From NCBI GenBank assembly GCA_018823135.1, contig JAHJJF010000016.1, positions 19,459 to 83,458 of the forward strand: a DNA stretch of 64,000 bases, given 5' to 3'. The position numbers and the translations under genes are program-made. Of this stretch, positions 1-8,830 are shown in pieces. Position 1 is the stretch's first letter; each line of letters starts with the position of its first letter. This DNA comes from Pseudomonadota bacterium. GTDB lineage: Bacteria > Desulfobacterota > Desulfobulbia > Desulfobulbales > CALZHT01. The notes below the pieces were generated by a model. The model saw only the letters and a list, made by a program, of their open reading frames with translations, ran no database searches and was not told the origin of the DNA.

Positions 1-154
1 ACCTGGAAGTCCGGCTTTAGAACCCGGAAATTCAAAGACCAGAGGAAATTGCTCTTGGCCTCAATTATGGATTTTTGCGCAAATTATGAAACTTTTTTCA
101 TACGATAAATAAACAATGTAAATAATTGAAACAGGATTAAAAGACAGTAATACA

Positions 155-1507
155 ATGGAAAACTCGAAAAAACTTTTTATTCTCAGCCTGGGGTGCCCCA
201 AAAATCTCGTGGACTCCGAAGTAATGCTTGGCAGGCTTCAGGTGGCCGGGTATTCAGTGTGTCAAACCCCTGAGGAGGCAGACCTTCTGTTGGTTAATAC
301 CTGTGGTTTTATCCAGTCTGCGGTGGAAGAGGGTATTGACGAAATTCTCTCCCTGGTCCGCATAAAAGAACAATATCCTCCAAAGCTGCTTGTGGTAACC
401 GGGTGCCTGGTCCAGCGATATGGGTTGAAGCTTCAACAAGAGTTGCCCGAAGTGGATTATTTTTTAGGAACAGAAGGTTTTGATGAAATAGTTGCCAGGA
501 TTGGCGACCTTAAGCCTGGAGTTCGCCAGTCACAGATAATCTTACCTCCTTCGACATTTATAATGAAGGATACCACCCCGAGACTTATCTCCACCCCCAG
601 GCATAGAGCATATTTGAAAATTACCGAAGGGTGCGCAAACCGCTGTTCGTTCTGTATGATTCCTTCTATAAGAGGGCGACTCAGAAGTCGAACTACAGGT
701 GATTTGATTAAAGAAGCAAAAAGGCTTGATGAGGCGGGTGTTAAGGAGTTAACCCTTATCGGTCAGGATCTCACTTCATACGGACTCGACCTGGGCCCAA
801 AAGAGGCGAGTCTGCCGGGACTGTTGAAAAAACTCGTTGATGAAACGGCTGTCCCTTGGATCAGGCTCCTATACCTTTTTCCAACCAGAGTTGACGAAAC
901 ATTGCTCGATTTAATTGCAGACCAACCAAGACTTGTACCGTATCTTGATATTCCATTGCAGCACGTGAGCCCGAAGATTTTAAGGGCAATGAATCGCCCC
1001 AGCGACCGAATACTGATTGATCTGCTGATGAAAAAAATTCGTGACAGGCTTGATCCTGTGGCCATTCGCACCACATTCATGGTTGGTTTTCCTGGAGAGA
1101 CCGAAGAGGATGTTCGTCAACTGGAGGATTTTATTCGATCACACCGGTTGAACCATGTAGGTATTTTCACTTATTCCAACGAAGAGGGCTGTGCCGCGGA
1201 AAACATGCCGGATCAGATCAATGAAGATGTTAAGGAAGAAAGAAGAAGTCGCCTCATGGAATTACAGGCAGAAGTATCTCTTGAACAAAACTTGAAGCAG
1301 GTCGGCAAGAAGATGCGCGTCCTGGTTGAAGGGGAGAGTCGTGAAACAGATTTGCTGCTTGAAGGGCGAACAATGTTTCAGGCGCCGGAGATTGACGGCT
1401 GCGTTTATATAAACGACGGGGTGTGCAATCCTGGTGATTTTGTCGATGTTCAAATCACAGAAGCACACGCTTATGATCTTGTTGGAAGTATTGCTGAAAC
1501 TGAATAG
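155..1507 (+). CDS. rimO: Ribosomal protein S12 methylthiotransferase RimO
   Basis: 450 aa, usual length for RimO. It adds a methylthio group to the conserved aspartate of ribosomal protein S12, using two iron-sulfur clusters in the cytoplasm. The N-terminal methylthiotransferase domain opens with the LSLGCPKNLVDSE signature. The radical SAM triad is CANRCSFC, with Cys at about residues 160, 164 and 167. A TRAM-like domain ends the protein. The GCPKNLVDSE signature separates it from the tRNA enzyme MiaB. ATG start at 155 with only a weak upstream purine stretch. It converges on the HU-type gene with about 23 bp between stops and no clear hairpin terminator. Confidence 0.96.
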   Translation: MENSKKLFILSLGCPKNLVDSEVMLGRLQVAGYSVCQTPEEADLLLVNTCGFIQSAVEEGIDEILSLVRIKEQYPPKLLVVTGCLVQRYGLKLQQELPEVDYFLGTEGFDEIVARIGDLKPGVRQSQIILPPSTFIMKDTTPRLISTPRHRAYLKITEGCANRCSFCMIPSIRGRLRSRTTGDLIKEAKRLDEAGVKELTLIGQDLTSYGLDLGPKEASLPGLLKKLVDETAVPWIRLLYLFPTRVDETLLDLIADQPRLVPYLDIPLQHVSPKILRAMNRPSDRILIDLLMKKIRDRLDPVAIRTTFMVGFPGETEEDVRQLEDFIRSHRLNHVGIFTYSNEEGCAAENMPDQINEDVKEERRSRLMELQAEVSLEQNLKQVGKKMRVLVEGESRETDLLLEGRTMFQAPEIDGCVYINDGVCNPGDFVDVQITEAHAYDLVGSIAETE

Positions 1508-1530
1508 GAGAAAAGAGAATAAATTTAGTA

Positions 1531-1812
1531 CTAATCAGCAATGTTAACGCGTTCCTTCAGTTCTTTTCCTACTTTGAAAAAAGGAAGTTTCTTGGGAGGA
1601 ACTTGAATTTTTTCTCCGGTTTTTGGATTCCGACCAAAATATGATTCGTATATCTTGATCATAAAGCTGCCAAAGCCGCGAATTTCTATGTTATCACCGG
1701 CTGCCAGGGAATCAACCATGGAGTCTAAGATCGTGTTGGTAACAATGCTTGCTTCACGAAGCGGCATATTTGTTTCCTGAGCAATGGCTTCGATTAATTC
1801 AGATTTATTCAT
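1531..1812 (-). CDS. HU/IHF family DNA-binding protein
   Basis: 93 aa from the ATG at 1812. That start has a GGGAG site upstream and gives the normal N terminus MNKSELIEAIA; a longer in-frame ATG at 1869 would add 19 unusual residues. The protein should dimerise and bend DNA in the nucleoid. The beta-arm signature GRNPKTGEKI is present near residue 60. Residues in this region do not clearly separate HU from IHF subunits, so no symbol is given. It is transcribed away from rluB. Confidence 0.93.
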   Translation of the reverse strand: MNKSELIEAIAQETNMPLREASIVTNTILDSMVDSLAAGDNIEIRGFGSFMIKIYESYFGRNPKTGEKIQVPPKKLPFFKVGKELKERVNIAD

Positions 1813-1937
1813 CTTTTTTCTCCCAATAAAAAAAGTATGCAAATGCGGCACAAAATAAAAAAAAAGCAAAAACTTATTGAATACAAGTAGATATGATATC
1901 TTAAACCAGTAACTAGTCGAATGTAAAGAATATTTTT

Positions 1938-2648
1938 TTAAGAAAAGATTTTTTCCAAATCTTTTTTCTCAAGAAAGCGATATTTTCCCGAGGGCAGTTT
2001 TCCAAGTTTCAGTTTTCCATAAGCGATTCTTTTCAGATCAATAACCTTATGGCCTACGGCCTCAAACATCATCCTGATCTGGCGTTTACGGCCTTCATGT
2101 ATGCATATTTCAAAGGATGTCGAGAGCTTTCTCGATTTAATTTTTGTTATTTTTGCCGGCGCAGTTTTTTTCCCCTCGATTTCAATTCCACTGACCAGTT
2201 GATCTAATTTTTGGCGGGCGGGATGGCCAAAAACGGTGGCTATATACGTTTTTTTTATTTTTTTACTCGGATGGAGGATTTGATTGGAGAAATCTCCGTC
2301 GTTTGTAAGAATAAGAGCGCCTTCCGTATCAAGGTCGAGACGGCCTACAGGGTAAACTCTGGTGCTGATATCTGCTAAGAGGGAGGTGATAATGGGACGA
2401 TTTTGTGGATCGTGCAGGGTTGTCAAATAGCCGCGAGGCTTGTTGAGCAGGATATAGATTTTTTCTTGTTCATCGACCAAGGGAGAACCCTCAAATTCGA
2501 TGCGTTGTTTTTGGGGATCTGCTTTAAAGCCCAGTTCGGTAATCACTTTGCCGTCAACCGAGACTTTGCCGCTCAGAATTAATTCTTCGGCTTTTCGGCG
2601 GGATGCGATTCCGGCATTGGCCAGAATTTTCTGTAACCGTTCTTTCAT
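1938..2648 (-). CDS. rluB: rRNA pseudouridine synthase, RsuA/RluB family
   Basis: 236 aa. It isomerises uridine to pseudouridine in ribosomal RNA. An S4 RNA-binding domain covers about residues 1-60 (ILANAGIASRRKAEELI). The catalytic core follows, with the family motif GRLDLDTEGALILTNDGD carrying the active-site Asp, and HEGRKRQIRMM near residue 190. The RsuA/RluB/RluE group is certain. The choice of RluB (23S rRNA) rests on the retained S4 domain and overall look rather than on a decisive residue. ATG start at 2648 with no strong ribosome binding site. Confidence 0.9.
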   Translation of the reverse strand: MKERLQKILANAGIASRRKAEELILSGKVSVDGKVITELGFKADPQKQRIEFEGSPLVDEQEKIYILLNKPRGYLTTLHDPQNRPIITSLLADISTRVYPVGRLDLDTEGALILTNDGDFSNQILHPSKKIKKTYIATVFGHPARQKLDQLVSGIEIEGKKTAPAKITKIKSRKLSTSFEICIHEGRKRQIRMMFEAVGHKVIDLKRIAYGKLKLGKLPSGKYRFLEKKDLEKIFS

Positions 2649-2690
2649 GAAAAAGCGGTGGCGTTATAATTTATTAAAGGGTTTGACTGA

Positions 2691-3128
2691 TTAATGTCCG
2701 GCCAGGTAATCACCGCGACGGTATTTAGCGGTTTCAAGATAAGCCACTGCTGCAACCCGGTCAAGAAGTTTGGCTAGCGGGTCGTCTTCTGGAAGTTGTC
2801 CTTTTACCGCGATAAGCGCGGAGGTTTCTTCTTCAATCGCTGTTATGAATGGCTCGAGCGCCGAGGTTGAGTTTTTGAGATTTTTTAATGCAGAGCAGTA
2901 TGAGTCCAGATTTTTGAGAGTGGATTCAGTGACTGTAAGGCCTTCGATTCGCAAACTTGGCGGCACTGCCAGCGGTCGGACAACATGCGCTGGCCCTGTT
3001 GTATTCTTGGTTTCACTTATCGTCTGGAGCTGATTTTCCAGGAGTTTCTGGAAATCAGTGGTGCCGTCTGCTCGATTAAATTTAATGCCGCTTGCCTGTT
3101 TGCCCGGCAGAAGTTCGTTTATTTTCAT
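2691..3128 (-). CDS. Hypothetical protein, 145 aa
   Basis: No family recognised. Soluble and largely helical, with no signal peptide, membrane segment or cysteine cluster. The N-terminal third is polar and probably disordered. The C-terminal half (about residues 65-140) has regular heptad-like leucines and ends in a tyrosine- and arginine-containing tail (AKYRRGDYLAGH). It sits upstream of rluB on the same strand with a 42-bp gap and may be cotranscribed. ATG start at 3128 follows a purine-rich stretch. The absence of stops and the absence of a competing gene support it as real. Confidence 0.65.
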   Translation of the reverse strand: MKINELLPGKQASGIKFNRADGTTDFQKLLENQLQTISETKNTTGPAHVVRPLAVPPSLRIEGLTVTESTLKNLDSYCSALKNLKNSTSALEPFITAIEEETSALIAVKGQLPEDDPLAKLLDRVAAVAYLETAKYRRGDYLAGH

Positions 3129-3429
3129 GGTATCTCCAAAATATTCGTATAATAAAACAGTGCTATCCTATCCTTTCGGCAGACAAGGCGTCAAGCTTAA
3201 ACAGTTTCTATCATAATGATACCAAGAAGCAAATTTTATTTCGCAGTGCTCTCAAGCATAAACTGTCATATTGATTGCGGCGAAGGGAATTTCGCATACT
3301 CAAGTATGGGGAAACACTCTGCAGGTAGCGAAAATCTTCCGGCTGACCGTGAGCAAAACTTTCAACTCAAACCAAAACGTCATTTTTTCAATACACTATC
3401 TGCATTGAAATGGTCATGAGAAAAGAGAA
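3129..3429. other. Intergenic, no gene seen
   Basis: About 300 bp between the ubiD stop and the 145-aa hypothetical gene, both on the minus strand. It is AT-rich. Short open frames here have no family resemblance. It probably holds the ubiD terminator and the promoter of the next gene, but I could not point to a convincing hairpin or promoter. Confidence 0.4.
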
Positions 3430-5208
3430 CTATCGCCATTTTTGAGGGAGAAGTGAAGTCATTTTATCATCCACCAGTTTTTTTGTCGCCGGATCAACTT
3501 TAAGTATATGTGGATACCAGGGTTTCATTCTGCAGTCGATAACAATGGGCGCGGAAAGACCGATATGAAATCGTTTCGTGGTGGTTTCCTTTGTGTAAAT
3601 ATCAGCTGCGGGTTCGAAACGTGTAAAAAAAGTCCAGAGAAACTCCTGCAGTGAAACCGTTGTTTTGGCGGTGTTGTCCACCAGAAGAACCACCTGCCAG
3701 TCGGAAAACGCCCCTGAATCAGCAAGAATCTGCGGTAATTGCCGGTTGGAAGCATATGGTTCCCCTTGAACGACCAAAGTGCCGGGAAGGTAAGCTTCGG
3801 GATTTGAGCACTCTAGAGGAAGGTTGCCATTGAATGTTTTTGGTAGAACGTTTCGCGGCTCTTTGCCGAGGCCCAGGAGCATGGCCTTGGAACCCTTATT
3901 TACCGAAGGACCGGTATAATCAAGTGTATCCTGGGAAACATCGGCAAAGATAAAAAGGTCCTGCTGCCAGTTCACCCGTTCCAAAACATACAACCAGAGG
4001 CGTTTAAAATCGGTAACATCAATATTGCCGTCTGTGATAATCAGAAATTTGGTGAGCGACAGCTGACCCTCGCCCAGGATACGAAGCCCTGCGGCAAAAG
4101 CTTCCCTGGGGTAGCGATTTTTGACGCGGGCTGCGGCAAGACAGTGAAAGCCTGTTTCGCCGAAGGTTTTCAGCTGTTCGACACCGTTCATGACCAGGGG
4201 AAAAAGCGGCGATAACAGGTCCTGAAGAAAATCACCGATATAAAAGTCTTCCTGCCGAGGTCTGCCTACAACCGTTGCCGGATAAATCGCATCCCGTCGG
4301 TGGTAGAGATGATGCACTTGAAAGACCGGATAGTCATGGGTCAGGGAATTATAGCCGTAATGGTCCCCGAATGGTCCTTCCGGGCGGCGTTTATGGGGCG
4401 GGACAATACCTTTAGCGGCAAATTCGACATGGGCAACCAATTGGTGGCCGCCCAAGGGGTCCTGGATCAGATCAAGTTTGTCGCCGAGAAGCAGGGAAGC
4501 CAGCATCAGTTCGGGGATGTTTTCAGGAAGCGGGGCGATAGCCGCCATCATTAAAGCCGGCGGGCCGCCGATAAACAAGGTCATGGGCAGGTTTTCATTT
4601 CTTTTCTCGGCCTCATGATAATGATAGCCGCCGCCCTTGTGGATTTGCCAATGGATGCCTGTTGTGGCATCGTCATAGCGCTGGATGCGGTACATGCCTA
4701 AATTATGTCCCCGGCCGGCGGGATGTTCCGTATAAACCAGGGGCAGGGTGACAAAGGCGCCGCCGTCCGTATCCCACGAGGTCAGCAAGGGAAGCTCGGA
4801 GAGTTTCGGAGGAAGCTGACATTCTTCAAGTATCGGCGCCTTATTGATCCTGCGGGTGCCGACCTTCATTGCTTGACCGAACATGCCCTTCATGGACCAG
4901 AGTTTGCCGAGAGTCGGCGGCATCAGTGTTTCGGCGGCACGAACAAGGTCTTTGACGAACTGCTGCGGACGAGTTCCAAAGGCAAGCTCCAGGCGACGAT
5001 GCGAGCCGAACAGGTTGGTGACAACCGGAAAACGACTGCCTTTTACGGACGAAAAAAACAGGGCTGGACCGTTTTGAGCAATGACCCGGCGGTGAATTTC
5101 AGCGATTTCAAGATTCGGGTCAACCGGAGTATCAATTTCGATGAGTTCAGATTCTTTTTTCAGAATATCAATAAATGCTCTCAAATCACGGACAACTGTG
5201 CTTTTCAA
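3430..5208 (-). CDS. UbiD-family prenylated-FMN decarboxylase
   Basis: 592 aa. UbiD enzymes use prenylated FMN to decarboxylate aromatic or unsaturated acids. This length and overall form fit the members assigned to menaquinone biosynthesis better than the roughly 490-aa Escherichia coli UbiD. Conserved pieces include the N-terminal LRAFIDILKKESELIEI block, the PEGPFGDHYGY motif that carries an active-site Glu, and the C-terminal IDCRMKPWYPH region. The start is TTG at 5208, with GGAG just upstream and no nearer ATG. No UbiX flavin prenyltransferase or other quinone genes adjoin, so the substrate is inferred. A role in menaquinone synthesis would suit an organism with quinone-linked cytochromes. 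Confidence 0.88.
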   Translation of the reverse strand: MKSTVVRDLRAFIDILKKESELIEIDTPVDPNLEIAEIHRRVIAQNGPALFFSSVKGSRFPVVTNLFGSHRRLELAFGTRPQQFVKDLVRAAETLMPPTLGKLWSMKGMFGQAMKVGTRRINKAPILEECQLPPKLSELPLLTSWDTDGGAFVTLPLVYTEHPAGRGHNLGMYRIQRYDDATTGIHWQIHKGGGYHYHEAEKRNENLPMTLFIGGPPALMMAAIAPLPENIPELMLASLLLGDKLDLIQDPLGGHQLVAHVEFAAKGIVPPHKRRPEGPFGDHYGYNSLTHDYPVFQVHHLYHRRDAIYPATVVGRPRQEDFYIGDFLQDLLSPLFPLVMNGVEQLKTFGETGFHCLAAARVKNRYPREAFAAGLRILGEGQLSLTKFLIITDGNIDVTDFKRLWLYVLERVNWQQDLFIFADVSQDTLDYTGPSVNKGSKAMLLGLGKEPRNVLPKTFNGNLPLECSNPEAYLPGTLVVQGEPYASNRQLPQILADSGAFSDWQVVLLVDNTAKTTVSLQEFLWTFFTRFEPAADIYTKETTTKRFHIGLSAPIVIDCRMKPWYPHILKVDPATKKLVDDKMTSLLPQKWR

Positions 5209-5352
5209 GGGGAAGTCTCCTTTACAGAAAGTGACAAGTATTGAGTAAACGGTGATGAGTTGTTTTTCACCACAAGGTGAACTTGGGCCCAGGGAAAAAT
5301 TTTTTAATATTATACAGGTGCTTCTGTTTTTTTCTGAAGTGAATAATCTTTT

Positions 5353-5604
5353 TTACAGATCGGCAAGAAAGAGAGAGTGATACTCTTTTTCGCTGAGATG
5401 TTTTTGCATAAGACCGGTAAGGTTGTCAACGAGCGATACTATTTCGTGGTCCGAAAGTCTGGGGATAATCGCTTGTAACAATGGCAGAGCGGAAAATCTG
5501 TTGAGAAATGCATAAAGCGATTGCTCATCATCTTTTCTGTTCAGTCCGAAACAGATGTTTTCAACCGGCATATTCTTGGCGGCAAAGAGATTTTTTTTAT
5601 CCAT
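5353..5604 (-). CDS. Small hypothetical cytoplasmic protein
   Basis: 83 aa from the ATG at 5604; a TTG two codons earlier lies better placed behind an AGGA site and may be the true start. No signal peptide or membrane segment. The middle carries a hydrophobic helix and the acidic stretch PRLSDHEIVSLVDNLTGLM, ending in a helix with SEKEYHSLF. I recognise the general look of short conserved deltaproteobacterial proteins but not a named family. It stands alone between ubiD and the divergent PilZ gene. Confidence 0.55.
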   Translation of the reverse strand: MDKKNLFAAKNMPVENICFGLNRKDDEQSLYAFLNRFSALPLLQAIIPRLSDHEIVSLVDNLTGLMQKHLSEKEYHSLFLADL

Positions 5605-5774
5605 AATCAATAATAGTTCCTGGAGTTCCAGCAGTTAATAAATGACAAGCCATCAAGTGCGGATGTATATTGTAAAAAATGGTGAATTTTACATTGCTTC
5701 TCTTGAGGGCAACAATTAAAAAGATAAAGTGAAAATTTAAAAAGCTGGAAACAGACGATCAGGATAGCCGATTA

Positions 5775-6524
5775 ATGTTTTTTAAAAAAACAAAAAAAGA
5801 CAAGCCACAGGGAAAATCGGAGTGGATTCCCGTTAAAGCGGGGTTTGAAAAAACCCGCTCAGAAGCAATTATCAGTCAATCTCTTGACCGGCTTATGCTT
5901 AACAGGGTGTTTATTACCGTGATCAGCAAGGAATATCAATCAGGGAGTACTGTGCTGGTGGGCTGCAATGAACACCAGCTTCTTATTGACAGGCCTCCGG
6001 ATTGGCCTGAAACCGCAACTGGAAAACACTTTCAAATTGTTTTTAAGGACACGCGGTTTTTATGGAATCACTTTAATATACAGTTTGAATCGGCAACAAG
6101 CGATACACTGTATTTTGAGTTTCCCAAGACCTTGTTCCGCCTCCAGCGGCGAACCAATTACCGGGTGCCGGCCCCGATCGGCAGCAAGGTTTCGTTTGTG
6201 TTTGATGCATCCAAAAAGATGGATGCAGTGGTTTTGGATTTAAGCGTTACCGGGCTTTTCGTGAGTTTGTCCGGAAGAGAGGCGATACAGAAGGGAACAG
6301 AAATTACAGATATTTCGGTAACGCTATGCTGTCCAGGGGAAGGAAATCAAAAATTCAGATATACTGTTGGGCGGGCCAGGGTTGTTCGATCATTCTATAA
6401 CGAAAATTTACGGGCCCACTGTCTTGGGCTTCGGTTGGATATTGAGAACAAGGACAAAGAAGATCTGTTGAAATTCATCCGCCGCCAAGAGCTCAGCCTG
6501 CTCCGAAAAAGCCTGCCACGCTAG
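5775..6524 (+). CDS. PilZ-domain c-di-GMP receptor, YcgR-like
   Basis: 249 aa. The N-terminal half (about 20-115) resembles the YcgR-N/PilZN barrel found before PilZ in flagellar brake proteins. The C-terminal half is a PilZ domain with both c-di-GMP-binding motifs: RRTNYR (the RxxxR arginines) near residue 125 and LDLSVTGLF (D/N-x-S-x-x-G) near 155. It should bind c-di-GMP in the cytoplasm and change motility or surface behaviour, but no flagellar genes lie in this window to name a partner. ATG start at 5775. Monocistronic. Confidence 0.88.
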   Translation: MFFKKTKKDKPQGKSEWIPVKAGFEKTRSEAIISQSLDRLMLNRVFITVISKEYQSGSTVLVGCNEHQLLIDRPPDWPETATGKHFQIVFKDTRFLWNHFNIQFESATSDTLYFEFPKTLFRLQRRTNYRVPAPIGSKVSFVFDASKKMDAVVLDLSVTGLFVSLSGREAIQKGTEITDISVTLCCPGEGNQKFRYTVGRARVVRSFYNENLRAHCLGLRLDIENKDKEDLLKFIRRQELSLLRKSLPR

Positions 6525-6591
6525 TCTGGATTTTTTACGAGTGAAACCGGCGTTTCGCGTAGTACAAGAAATAAACGGCTGATCTGTTGAT

Positions 6592-6987
6592 CTAACGAAT
6601 CTGCCAGAGAACTTTTCTGGTTCTCGGGCCATCAAATTCGCAGAAGAAAATTTTCTGCCAGGTGCCTAGTTGCAGTTTTCCGTTGTTCACAAAGATGGTT
6701 ACAGAGCTGCCGATCAATGACGTCATCACATGCGCCGGAGAGTTTCCCTCCATGTGCCGGTATGGATAATCCAGCGGAACAATTTTTTTCAGGGCGCCAA
6801 GGATATCAGACTGAACAGCTGGGTCCGCGCCTTCGTTAATGGTTAAACCCGCAGTGGTATGAGGATTATACACAATGCAGATACCGTCTTCTATGCCGGA
6901 GGACTGGAGTTCCTGTTGAATTTTACCGGTTATGTCAACAAGCTCCATTTGTGACGAGGTCTTGATTTGTATGGTTCCTTTATTCAT
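6592..6987 (-). CDS. YjbQ family protein (UPF0047)
   Basis: 131 aa, the normal size. Family members form trimers, and some have thiamine-phosphate synthase activity in vitro. Diagnostic features are the YNPHTTAGLTINEGADP segment near residue 42, MEGNSPAHV near 80, and the C-terminal GTWQKIFFCEFDGPRTRK. Conserved histidines in these segments form the putative metal site. ATG start at 6987 with GGAAA upstream. It converges on the PilZ gene with a 67-bp gap. The physiological role is unknown. Confidence 0.92.
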   Translation of the reverse strand: MNKGTIQIKTSSQMELVDITGKIQQELQSSGIEDGICIVYNPHTTAGLTINEGADPAVQSDILGALKKIVPLDYPYRHMEGNSPAHVMTSLIGSSVTIFVNNGKLQLGTWQKIFFCEFDGPRTRKVLWQIR

Positions 6988-7182
6988 GATCTGTTTCCTG
7001 TGGTTGATCGTTTCTCATTTTGGTTTTCATAATATGAATATAATAGAAAGGTTTAACCTGTCAAAGTGAAAGAGGGATGACGTCTGGAAATAGTTTGTTT
7101 AATTATTTCTTGTGGTTATGGCGAGACAGGCAGCTGGTGCCCGTTTTATCCTTAAAACTGAAAGCAAATCCCGGAGGTGGTT

Positions 7183-7827
7183 ATGGATATTGAAAAGATT
7201 CTCAATAACCTGGTCTGGTATGGGCATGATACTTTTTGTTTGAAGGCATCAGGGAAAACCATCTATTTTGATCCCTATAAATTGCAAGGTGAAAAGGCGC
7301 CCGCAGATATCATTTTTATAACGCACGATCATTTTGATCATTGCTCGCCCGAAGATGTGGAGAAAATTTGTAAGAGTTCCACAATCATAATTTCCGAACC
7401 CCGGGCCGCGGAAAAATTTATCCGCAAGGCAGTAACCAAAAGTATGAAACCCGGCGATAAGCTGGAAATAGAAGAGATTACCGTTGAGGCGGTTCCTGCA
7501 TATAATACGAATAAAAAGTTTCATCCAAAAAGTAATAACTGGATTGGTTTCATTCTCACGGTGGAGGGGGTGCGGCTTTATCACGCCGGTGACACCGACC
7601 ACATACCCGAGATGAAATTCATCAAAACGGATATTGCGCTTTTGCCTGTTTCCGGAACTTATGTTATGACAGCCGGTGAGGCGGTTGGCGCAGCCCTTGA
7701 ACTCAATCCAAGGGTGGCTATCCCGATGCATCTGGGTGGAAGTGTCGGCACCATGGAAGATGCCAGGATTTTTGCACAGGGGCTTGAGGGCAAAATCAGG
7801 GTTGAAATCCTGAAAATTCAGCCTTGA
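7183..7827 (+). CDS. Metallo-beta-lactamase-fold metal-dependent hydrolase
   Basis: 214 aa from the ATG at 7183, with GGAGG six bases upstream; an in-frame GTG at 7177 overlaps that site and is less likely. The zinc-binding HDHFDH motif near residue 49 and a later YHAGDTDHIPEM segment place it in the UlaG/YtkL-like branch of the metallo-beta-lactamase superfamily. The C-terminal PMHLGG supplies a further metal ligand. Cytoplasmic, with no signal peptide. The substrate cannot be predicted. It precedes the siroheme gene by about 100 bp. Confidence 0.88.
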   Translation: MDIEKILNNLVWYGHDTFCLKASGKTIYFDPYKLQGEKAPADIIFITHDHFDHCSPEDVEKICKSSTIIISEPRAAEKFIRKAVTKSMKPGDKLEIEEITVEAVPAYNTNKKFHPKSNNWIGFILTVEGVRLYHAGDTDHIPEMKFIKTDIALLPVSGTYVMTAGEAVGAALELNPRVAIPMHLGGSVGTMEDARIFAQGLEGKIRVEILKIQP

Positions 7828-7928
7828 GCGGCTATAATTGCCAATCGCGCATGGACAAAACGAGTTATCTGTGGACGCTGTGCAAGGCCGTTATCTGTAT
7901 AATTTAATGAGGGAAAAGTGCAATAATT

Positions 7929-8618
7929 ATGAGTTATTTTCCGATTTGTCTTGATATCCGTAATCGATATTGTATCGTCATCGGCGGCGGTAACGTTGCC
8001 CAGCGAAAAGTCCATGCGTTGATTGCTTATGGCGGCAAGGTTACGGTCATCAGTCCGGAAATTATCAGCGAACTTGCCGAACTTCAGAAAACCGGCAAAC
8101 TTGAATGGATAGATCGGGCATATCAAAAGGGTGACCTGACTGGGGCATTTCTGGTGATCGCTGCAACAGACGATCCCGATGTTCAGGCGACAATAAGCAA
8201 CGAAGCCGAAGAGAAGAATATTCTTTTGAATGTTGCTGATGTGCCGAAATGGTGTAATTTTATTCTGCCCGCCACAATACGGCGTGGCGACTTGACGGTT
8301 TCTTTTTCAACAGCCGGCAAAAGCCCGGCTCTTGCGAGAAAATTAAGGAAGGAGAATGAAGAGCGTTTCGGCGAAGAATATGAAATTCTGTTAAAGATTC
8401 TCGGAGAGGTGCGCGAGACAGTTTTAGCCCAGGGCAGGCCCCACGAAGAAAATAAGACACTGTTTCACAATCTTCTTGACTGTGATATGCTTGAATGGAT
8501 CAAAAAGCGAGATTGGGGTGCGATGAAAAGGCATCTCAAGGATTCAGTGGGCATAGAAATAGAATTACAAAATTATAATGATGATGGCGTCGTAAAAAGT
8601 CGCTCTACTGCGTCGTAA
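7929..8618 (+). CDS. Precorrin-2 dehydrogenase / sirohydrochlorin ferrochelatase-type protein
   Basis: 229 aa, matching the CysG N-terminal/Met8 family. It oxidises precorrin-2 to sirohydrochlorin with NAD and may insert iron to give siroheme. The Rossmann motif is VIGGGNVAQRKV (about 18-29). The family segment STAGKSPALARKLRKE carries the conserved Ser. In many sulfate-reducing lineages siroheme is also a haem precursor, which suits the neighbouring ccsA and hemA. Oddity: the last codons and the stop lie inside an inserted repeat. Removing the element would restore an ending of N-D-N-P then TGA at 8793-8795. Activity is probably kept because only the tail is changed. Confidence 0.92.
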   Translation: MSYFPICLDIRNRYCIVIGGGNVAQRKVHALIAYGGKVTVISPEIISELAELQKTGKLEWIDRAYQKGDLTGAFLVIAATDDPDVQATISNEAEEKNILLNVADVPKWCNFILPATIRRGDLTVSFSTAGKSPALARKLRKENEERFGEEYEILLKILGEVRETVLAQGRPHEENKTLFHNLLDCDMLEWIKKRDWGAMKRHLKDSVGIEIELQNYNDDGVVKSRSTAS

Positions 8619-8780
8619 CAGCGAAGCGGTGTCTGGGTTCGCGAAATGCTCGACATGCATTTGTATGCAGTCGCTTTTGCTACACCACGATACTTCGGAG
8701 TCTCACCGGTTCGCTTACCTGTGACCAACTTTTTACTTAGCCATTCTGAAGCGGTACGATGGACTTTTTACGACGCCATC
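8583..8780. mobile_element. 198-bp MITE-like inverted-repeat element
   Basis: Perfect 19-bp terminal inverted repeats lie at 8583-8601 and 8762-8780 (left end GATGGCGTCGTAAAAAGTC). A 6-bp direct repeat AATGAT at 8577-8582 and 8781-8786 looks like a target-site duplication. No reading frame inside encodes a transposase. It entered the 3-prime end of the precorrin-2 dehydrogenase gene and supplies that gene's present stop codon. I know of no name for it. Confidence 0.85.
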
Positions 8781-8830
8781 AATGATAATCCTTGATTATA
8801 TGTTTGACCCTGTCTGAGGAATGTGCGGAT

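Noticed and set aside
1..154. Tail of an upstream gene at the left edge
   Set aside because: Two frames are open for about 100 bases and a third stops at base 18, but none reads like a known protein end. Too short to call.
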